A model generated the notes under the pieces. It saw nothing but the letters and a program-made list of their open reading frames with translations, had not been told where the DNA came from and did no database searches. Below, in pieces: positions 6,684 to 11,393 of a stretch of 11,393 bases of DNA. Both the position numbers and the translations under genes were made by a program. Each line of letters opens with the position of its first letter. Position 1 is the first letter of the stretch. Source of the stretch: Lachnospiraceae bacterium (GTDB lineage: Bacteria; Bacillota_A; Clostridia; Lachnospirales; Lachnospiraceae); the NCBI GenBank assembly GCA_017652545.1, contig JAGCAV010000081.1:1-11393 (forward strand). Reading direction: 5' to 3'.

Positions 6684-7051
6684 GTGAGCTTCCCGACGGA
6701 GAGTATCAGGTGAAATTCACCACGGACAGCTCCATGTTTAAGGTGAATGAAGCATATGACGATATGGGCGTGCTCACCGTGAAAGACGGACAGATGTCTG
6801 TCCATATCAGTCTTGTATCACAGAAAATCCTTAATCTTTTCCCCGGACTGGCTGAGGATGCCGCGAAGGACGGCGCAGAGCTCCTGGAGCCCACCAAAGA
6901 CGAAGTCACCTATGACGACGGGTTCACGGAGACGGTCAACGGCTTTGACGTTCCGGTCCCGGCGCTGGATGAGGAATTCGATCTGGCGCTGATCGGAACC
7001 AAAGGAAAATGGTACGACCATAAAGTCATGGTTTCCTCGCCTGAAGAATAA
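6680..7051 (+). CDS. Beta-rich (NEAT-like?) domain ORF, probably the C-terminal part of exported CbiK
   Basis: This ORF of 123 residues starts at GTG 6680, inside the last codons of cbiK (4-base overlap) and in its -1 frame. No Shine-Dalgarno sequence stands at a proper distance, only the A9 run and a GGAG that overlaps the GTG. It has no signal peptide or membrane segment. It reads as a small beta-sandwich-like domain: DGEYQVKF, then a LTVKDGQMSVHISLVS segment (31-46), then FDVPVPALDEEFDLALIGTKGKWYDHKVMV (89-118). The same layout recurs in the N-terminal domain of the next protein, so the two are probably related. These domains resemble the NEAT or iron-transport-associated type that binds haem, but I cannot prove this. 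It is either translationally coupled to cbiK or made as a frameshift fusion, which would explain how a domain like this gets exported. An assembly error in the A run is also possible. Confidence 0.7.
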   Translation: MSELPDGEYQVKFTTDSSMFKVNEAYDDMGVLTVKDGQMSVHISLVSQKILNLFPGLAEDAAKDGAELLEPTKDEVTYDDGFTETVNGFDVPVPALDEEFDLALIGTKGKWYDHKVMVSSPEE

Positions 7052-7059
7052 AGAAGAAA

Positions 7060-8589
7060 ATGAGTTCAATCAATTTCATACGTAAAACCATACTTTTGCT
7101 GTTCATGGTACTATCTGTTATGTCTGTAACCTCCTACGCTTCGCAGGAGGTTACTTCTATTGAGAAGTCTGAAGAAAACAGATTTCCGGTAGATATCCTG
7201 TTTGAGGGAGGATCAGGAAAGGCGTATATCGAGTCTCCGGTCGAGATCCTGGAAGCAGACGGGAAACTGACGGCAGAGCTTGTCTGGAGCAGCGTCAATT
7301 ATGACTATATGATCGTCGACGGGATCCGGTATGAAAACGAGAATCCCGGCGGAAAGTCCACTTTTCATGTTCCGGTCGGATCTTTGGAGGAACCGCTGAC
7401 GGTGATCGGAGACACGGTGGCCATGAGCGTTCCGCATGAGATCGAGTATGTGATCACATGGAACGCCGGGAAGGAAGAGGCACAGAGCGAAGAACCGGAA
7501 ACGGATCCCGGACTGCCTCCGGTCCAGGTAACTTCCGATGCAGATCTGGAGGCATGCGGCCTTACACTGACCGGATTTGAGGAGCTCAAGTATGCGACGG
7601 GCTTTCAGATCGGGCATTACGGGCCTTACGACGTGATCACAATCACAAATTCGGGCAGGTTCCTGCTGGTACCGGAAGGGGAAAGCGTTCCCGACGGGCT
7701 GCCTGACGATATGGTCGTCCTTCAGAAGCCGCTCGATAAAACCTATCTGGTTTCGACGTCGGCGATGGACCTGGTCTGCACGTGCGGCGCACTGGATATG
7801 ATCAGGCTGTCCGGAACGGATCAGAAAGACTGGTATATCGATGATGCCGTCAGCGCCATGGAAGAGGGCAGGCTGATCTATGCCGGCAAATACAGGGCGC
7901 CTGATTATGAGCTGATCCTGTCGGAAGGCTGCAATCTTGCCATTGAAAATACCATGATCTATCATGAACCGTCGGTCAAGGCCAAGCTCGAGGAACTCGG
8001 CATCCCGGTCCTGGTGGAGACATCGAGTTATGAAGCCAGCCCGCTGGGGAGGCTTGAATGGATCAAGCTGTACGGCGCCCTGTTTGACCGTCAGGAGGAA
8101 GCCTCCGGCTATTTTGACCGTCAGCTGGAGATGATCGGGACGATGCTGAGCGACCAGCCGGATACCGGGAAGACGGTTGCCTTTTTCCATGTGGCTGCTT
8201 CCGGAATGCTGAATGTACGCAGGTCCGGGGATTATATTACACAGCTGATCGAAATGGCGGGCGGACATTATGTTCCGCAGAATACCGGGAGCAGTTCAAA
8301 TGCGCTTTCCACCATGAATATCCAGATGGAGGATTTCTATGCGGAAGCGGCCGGTGCGGATATCCTGATCTATAACAGTACCATTGGGGGGGAGATCTCC
8401 TCGGTGGACGACCTGATCGACAAGAATCCTCTTTTTGCGGATTTCAAGGCTGTCAAAGAGCACCGCGTCTTCTGTACGAAACGGAATCTGTTCCAACAGA
8501 TGACCGGTATGGCCCTGTTCCTGCAGGATCTGAAATCCGCGCTGAACGATGAAGACGGCAGCTATGAATATTTGAACAGGATGGAGTAG
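7060..8589 (+). CDS. Exported ABC-transporter substrate-binding protein with an N-terminal beta-rich domain (cobalamin/metal-tetrapyrrole type)
   Basis: This 509-residue protein has a Sec signal peptide (1-27, cleavage near SYAS-QE) and no lipobox Cys, unlike most Gram-positive binding proteins. Residues about 41-136 form a beta-rich domain (VDILFEGGSGKAYIESP, WSSVNYDYMIVDG, FHVPVGSLEEPLTVIG) related to that encoded by the preceding ORF. An acidic, Pro-rich linker (137-158) follows. Residues about 160-509 match the BtuF/FepB-type periplasmic-binding fold of iron-siderophore, haem and B12 importers: DMIRLSG near 246-252, LEELGIPVLVETSSYE near 310-325, a FYAEAAGADILIYN segment, and NPLFADFKAVKEHRVF near the end. 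It begins 8 bp after the previous ORF with only a weak AGAAG as ribosome binding site. With the permease and ATPase behind it, it completes an importer. The ligand could be a corrinoid, another tetrapyrrole or chelated cobalt. B12 control favours the cobalt/corrinoid group. Confidence 0.85.
   Translation: MSSINFIRKTILLLFMVLSVMSVTSYASQEVTSIEKSEENRFPVDILFEGGSGKAYIESPVEILEADGKLTAELVWSSVNYDYMIVDGIRYENENPGGKSTFHVPVGSLEEPLTVIGDTVAMSVPHEIEYVITWNAGKEEAQSEEPETDPGLPPVQVTSDADLEACGLTLTGFEELKYATGFQIGHYGPYDVITITNSGRFLLVPEGESVPDGLPDDMVVLQKPLDKTYLVSTSAMDLVCTCGALDMIRLSGTDQKDWYIDDAVSAMEEGRLIYAGKYRAPDYELILSEGCNLAIENTMIYHEPSVKAKLEELGIPVLVETSSYEASPLGRLEWIKLYGALFDRQEEASGYFDRQLEMIGTMLSDQPDTGKTVAFFHVAASGMLNVRRSGDYITQLIEMAGGHYVPQNTGSSSNALSTMNIQMEDFYAEAAGADILIYNSTIGGEISSVDDLIDKNPLFADFKAVKEHRVFCTKRNLFQQMTGMALFLQDLKSALNDEDGSYEYLNRME
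7126..7154 (+). repeat. Perfect 10-bp inverted repeat inside the binding-protein gene
   Basis: GTAACCTCCT (7126-7135) and AGGAGGTTAC (7145-7154) are separated by ACGCTTCGC. They lie over the end of the signal-peptide coding part. The right arm contains a perfect AGGAGG (7145-7150), which the hairpin would mask. No T run follows, so it is not an intrinsic terminator. Confidence 0.75.
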
Positions 8590-8593
8590 CGGG

Positions 8594-9610
8594 ATGAACA
8601 GAAAAAGATACATGATCGGCTTCGGACTGCTGGTGATCCTGATCGCCGTGCTGGCATGGGTCAATCTGGTCCTCGGCAGTGTCGACATCTCCGTTTCCGA
8701 TGTCATCGCCATTCTGTGCGGAAAGCATGAGGATGCGATGCAGACCAGCATCATTACCAGGATCCGCCTGCCGAGGATGACCGGCGCGATCCTGTTCGGC
8801 GGCGCGCTTGCACTGTCGGGATATCTGCTCCAGACGTTTTTCGGCAATCCGATCGTAGGACCGTTTGTGCTCGGGATCTCCTCCGGGGCGAAACTGACCG
8901 TCGCGCTGACCATGATCTTCTGTCTGTCAAAAGGGCGGGAGATCGGAGCGGGCGCCATGGTCCTTTCCGCTTTTACCGGAGCGATCTGCGCGATGATACT
9001 GGTCCTGATCTTTTCCGTCAGGGTCAAGAGCAGGAGTTCTCTAGTGGTCTGCGGGATCATGATCGGATATATCTGTTCGGCGATCACGGATTTCGTGGTA
9101 ACATTCGCGGATGATTCCAATATTGTGAACCTCCATAACTGGTCCAAGGGAAGCCTGTCCGGCATCAATTTCGATGAGATCAGAATCGTCGTGCTGATCG
9201 TGGCCGTATGTCTCGTGGTGAGCATTTTTATGATCAAGCCGATCGGGGCGTTCCGGCTCGGGGAAGCATATGCCAGAAGCGCGGGCGTCAACATCCGGCT
9301 GCTGCGCGTCATGCTGATCCTGGTTTCCAGCATGCTGGCGGCCTGTGTCACTGCCTTTGCAGGACCGATTTCCTTTATCGGCATCGCGATCCCCCATCTG
9401 GTCAGAACGTTTATGAAAACGGACACGCCGGGCGTGATGATCCCCGCGTGTTTTCTGGGGGGAGCGGCCGTGACGCTTCTGTGTGATGCGATCGCGCGAT
9501 ATGTTTTTGCTCCGACGGAGCTGAGCATCAGTTCTGTGACTGCGGTGCTGCTGGTACCGGTGGTGATCTTCATGATGGGCAAACGGAGCGCCATGCGGAG
9601 GGATACTTGA
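8594..9610 (+). CDS. FecCD/BtuC-family ABC-transporter permease
   Basis: This 338-residue polytopic membrane protein is the dimeric channel of a B12, haem or siderophore importer. The first transmembrane helix spans about 7-28. The typical RLPR motif (58-61) precedes a [17 protein letters not shown] helix and [15 protein letters not shown] (85-99), all hallmarks of the family. [16 protein letters not shown] (256-271) carries the loop that contacts the ATPase. Its length suits the family (BtuC is 326). GGAG (8583-8586) at the very end of the preceding gene serves as ribosome binding site, 7 bases before ATG; the genes are 4 bp apart. It works with the binding protein upstream and the ATPase domain downstream. 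The substrate is not readable from the permease alone. Confidence 0.93.
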   Translation: MNRKRYMIGFGLLVILIAVLAWVNLVLGSVDISVSDVIAILCGKHEDAMQTSIITRIRLPRMTGAILFGGALALSGYLLQTFFGNPIVGPFVLGISSGAKLTVALTMIFCLSKGREIGAGAMVLSAFTGAICAMILVLIFSVRVKSRSSLVVCGIMIGYICSAITDFVVTFADDSNIVNLHNWSKGSLSGINFDEIRIVVLIVAVCLVVSIFMIKPIGAFRLGEAYARSAGVNIRLLRVMLILVSSMLAACVTAFAGPISFIGIAIPHLVRTFMKTDTPGVMIPACFLGGAAVTLLCDAIARYVFAPTELSISSVTAVLLVPVVIFMMGKRSAMRRDT

Positions 9611-9612
9611 TT

Positions 9613-11393
9613 ATGGCTGAGAACAAGGGACTTTCAACAGATAAGCTGAATACAGGGTATACTTCCGATCTGGTCACGGATATCTGTCTGGAAGCGAAGC
9701 CGGGTAAGATCGTAACGCTGATCGGACCAAACGGGTGCGGGAAGACCACGCTCCTGAAAACACTGACCGGGGAACTGAAATCCCGCGGAGGCGTGATTTA
9801 CATCGACGGGAAGGACAGGAACAGCCTGAAGGCGGATGAAGTGGCCAGAACGGTGTCGGCGGTCATGACATACCGCACCAGACCGGAACTGATGACCTGC
9901 CGTGAGGTGGTGAGCGTCGGACGGTATCCGTACACGGGGCGTCTGGGCATCCTCTCGGAAACGGACAAAGCCATCGTCATGGAGGCGATGGAGTGGACGG
10001 ATACGGCCGGGATCGCGGACAGTCTGTTTATCAATATCAGCGACGGACAGAGGCAGCGGATCATGCTGTCACGGGCCATTGCACAGGAACCGGAGATCCT
10101 GCTCCTCGACGAACCCACTTCCTATCTTGACATCAGCCACAAGCTGGATCTGCTGGACAAGATCCGGAAACTGGCTTCCGAGCGGAACATCGCAGTGCTG
10201 ATGTCGCTCCATGAACTGGAGATCGCCATGCGGATCTCGGATATCGTCGTGGCGGTGGGCGAAGGCAAAGTGTTAAGATGCGGTCCTCCGGAAGAAGTGA
10301 TGACGGAAGCGTTTATCAGGGACCTGTATGCCCTCGGCGGCCGGGATATCTCCCTGATGGGCAGTTCCCCGTGGTTTCCGGATTCATCAAAACGTCATGA
10401 AAGCAGGACCGGAACCGGCAAGCCGGACCGGAAGGGCAAAGCAAAATGCATCATGATCCAGGGGACTATGTCCGGAGCGGGGAAAAGCGTGATGGCCGCC
10501 GGACTTTGCAGGATATTTGCCCAGGACGGGTTCCGCACCGCACCCTTTAAGTCGCAGAACATGGCGCTGAATTCGTACATCACGGAGGAGGGGCTGGAGA
10601 TGGGCAGAGCCCAGGTGATGCAGGCGGAATGCGCTGGGGTCAGACCCCTCTCCTGTATGAACCCGATTCTGCTGAAACCGACCGACGATACGGGCTCCCA
10701 GGTGATCGTGAACGGCCGGGTGGTCGGCAATATGAAAGCCGCCGAGTACTTCCGGCGGAAAAAAGAATTTGTCGGAGACATTCTGAAAGCGTATGAAAAG
10801 CTTTCGGACATGGCGGATATCATTGTCGTGGAGGGAGCCGGTTCCGCCGCGGAGCTCAATCTGAAGCAGGATGATATCGTCAATATGGGGCTGGCCGCAA
10901 TGATCGACGCCCCGGTGCTTCTTGTGGGAGACATTGACCGCGGAGGGATTTTTGCGCAGCTGATCGGTACGTTAACGCTTTTGGAGGCGGAGGAGAGAGC
11001 GCGCGTCAAGGGCGTGATCGTCAACCGGTTCCGGGGGGACCGGAACCTTTTCGGCGAAGGCGTCCGGATCCTGGAGGAACGCGGGAATACCAGGGTCGCC
11101 GGCGTGGTGCCGTACATGGATATCCGGCTGGACGACGAGGATTCCCTGAGCGACCGGTTTGAGAAGCGGCGTCCCGGAACATTTGACATTGCCGTCATCC
11201 GGCTTCCGCATATTTCCAACTATACTGATTTTGATCCGTTTGAGCAGATCGCGGATGTCTCCGTCCGGTATATCAGTGCGCCGGAAGAGATGTACGATCC
11301 GGACGTGATCATCCTTCCCGGTTCCAAGAATACGATCGGGGATCTGAAGTGGCTCCGGTCCTCCGGACTGGCGGACTGCATCCGGGAGAGGGC
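9613..11393 (+). CDS. ABC ATPase (BtuD/FecE-type) fused to cobyric acid synthase CbiP, 3' end outside the window
   Basis: One uninterrupted frame of 593 codons runs to the window edge. Residues 1 to about 258 form an ABC ATPase: Walker [10 protein letters not shown] (38-46), signature ISDGQ (142-146), Walker B ILLLDE (162-167), D-loop LD (172-173), H-loop His200. The usual Q-loop glutamine is not evident (AVMTYR, 83-88). A polar linker (about 259-276, Lys/Arg/Ser-rich) leads to the CbiP N-terminal amidotransferase ATPase domain: GTMSGAGKS (284-292), [11 protein letters not shown] (311-321), [33 protein letters not shown] and [11 protein letters not shown]. CbiP adds four amide groups to adenosylcobyrinic acid a,c-diamide using glutamine. 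The glutaminase domain with its catalytic Cys lies beyond the window. GGAGGG (9597-9602) stands 10 bases before ATG; an in-frame TTG at 9607 is possible. The fusion joins corrinoid import to corrinoid synthesis. Confidence 0.9.
   Translation, partial: MAENKGLSTDKLNTGYTSDLVTDICLEAKPGKIVTLIGPNGCGKTTLLKTLTGELKSRGGVIYIDGKDRNSLKADEVARTVSAVMTYRTRPELMTCREVVSVGRYPYTGRLGILSETDKAIVMEAMEWTDTAGIADSLFINISDGQRQRIMLSRAIAQEPEILLLDEPTSYLDISHKLDLLDKIRKLASERNIAVLMSLHELEIAMRISDIVVAVGEGKVLRCGPPEEVMTEAFIRDLYALGGRDISLMGSSPWFPDSSKRHESRTGTGKPDRKGKAKCIMIQGTMSGAGKSVMAAGLCRIFAQDGFRTAPFKSQNMALNSYITEEGLEMGRAQVMQAECAGVRPLSCMNPILLKPTDDTGSQVIVNGRVVGNMKAAEYFRRKKEFVGDILKAYEKLSDMADIIVVEGAGSAAELNLKQDDIVNMGLAAMIDAPVLLVGDIDRGGIFAQLIGTLTLLEAEERARVKGVIVNRFRGDRNLFGEGVRILEERGNTRVAGVVPYMDIRLDDEDSLSDRFEKRRPGTFDIAVIRLPHISNYTDFDPFEQIADVSVRYISAPEEMYDPDVIILPGSKNTIGDLKWLRSSGLADCIRER

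Noticed and set aside
7126..7154. Hairpin read as an intrinsic terminator
   Set aside because: No T run follows, and it lies inside a long intact coding frame.
7213..8268. A 351-codon open frame on the minus strand
   Set aside because: It is fully inside the substrate-binding protein gene and shows no family motif or start signal.
8296..9594. A 432-codon open frame on the minus strand
   Set aside because: It is antisense to the binding-protein end and the BtuC-type permease. Its Ser/Thr/Ile-rich composition is a complement artefact, whereas the + strand reads as a clear FecCD permease.
10395..11219. A 274-codon open frame on the minus strand
   Set aside because: It is antisense to the CbiP part of the fusion, which carries unmistakable motifs on the + strand.

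Overview
The window reads as a chromosomal segment of an anaerobic, gut-type Clostridia bacterium (Lachnospiraceae-like). This rests on coding style, consensus sigma-A promoters, strong AGGAGG ribosome binding sites, an intron-encoded protein of the kind common in these bacteria, and an OhrR operator of Bacillus type. The genus cannot be named from sequence alone. Every supported gene is on the + strand.

Region 1 (1 to about 1825) is a group II intron whose extreme 5' end lies left of the window. It holds a reverse transcriptase-maturase ORF in domain IV, followed by clear domains V and VI. It ends next to a short tandem 12-mer.

Region 2 (about 1949-4171) is a peroxide-response operon. A near-perfect OhrR operator overlaps the -10 of a consensus promoter. 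It drives ohrR (MarR family), a thiol (glutathione-type) peroxidase and a cation diffusion facilitator.

Region 3 (4187-4995) is a solitary MerR/TipA-type regulator. It has its own promoter with the 19-bp spacer typical of MerR control.

Region 4 (5036 to the window end) is a cobalamin/cobalt operon. A consensus promoter leads into a cobalamin riboswitch with an intrinsic terminator. Then come an exported CbiK-type cobaltochelatase, a beta-rich domain ORF that is probably a frameshifted C-terminal part of CbiK, and a substrate-binding protein carrying a related N-terminal beta-rich domain. These are followed by a BtuC/FecCD-type permease and one ORF that fuses an ABC ATPase to cobyric acid synthase CbiP. 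That last ORF runs off the right edge.

The genes of region 4 suggest a B12-repressed system. It would bind and possibly metallate a tetrapyrrole, or handle cobalt, outside the membrane, import it by a BtuCDF-type transporter, and feed a cytoplasmic corrinoid amidation enzyme that is physically joined to the transporter ATPase. The most notable points are this ATPase-CbiP fusion, the A9 slippery run at the CbiK/beta-domain junction, and the export signal on the chelatase.
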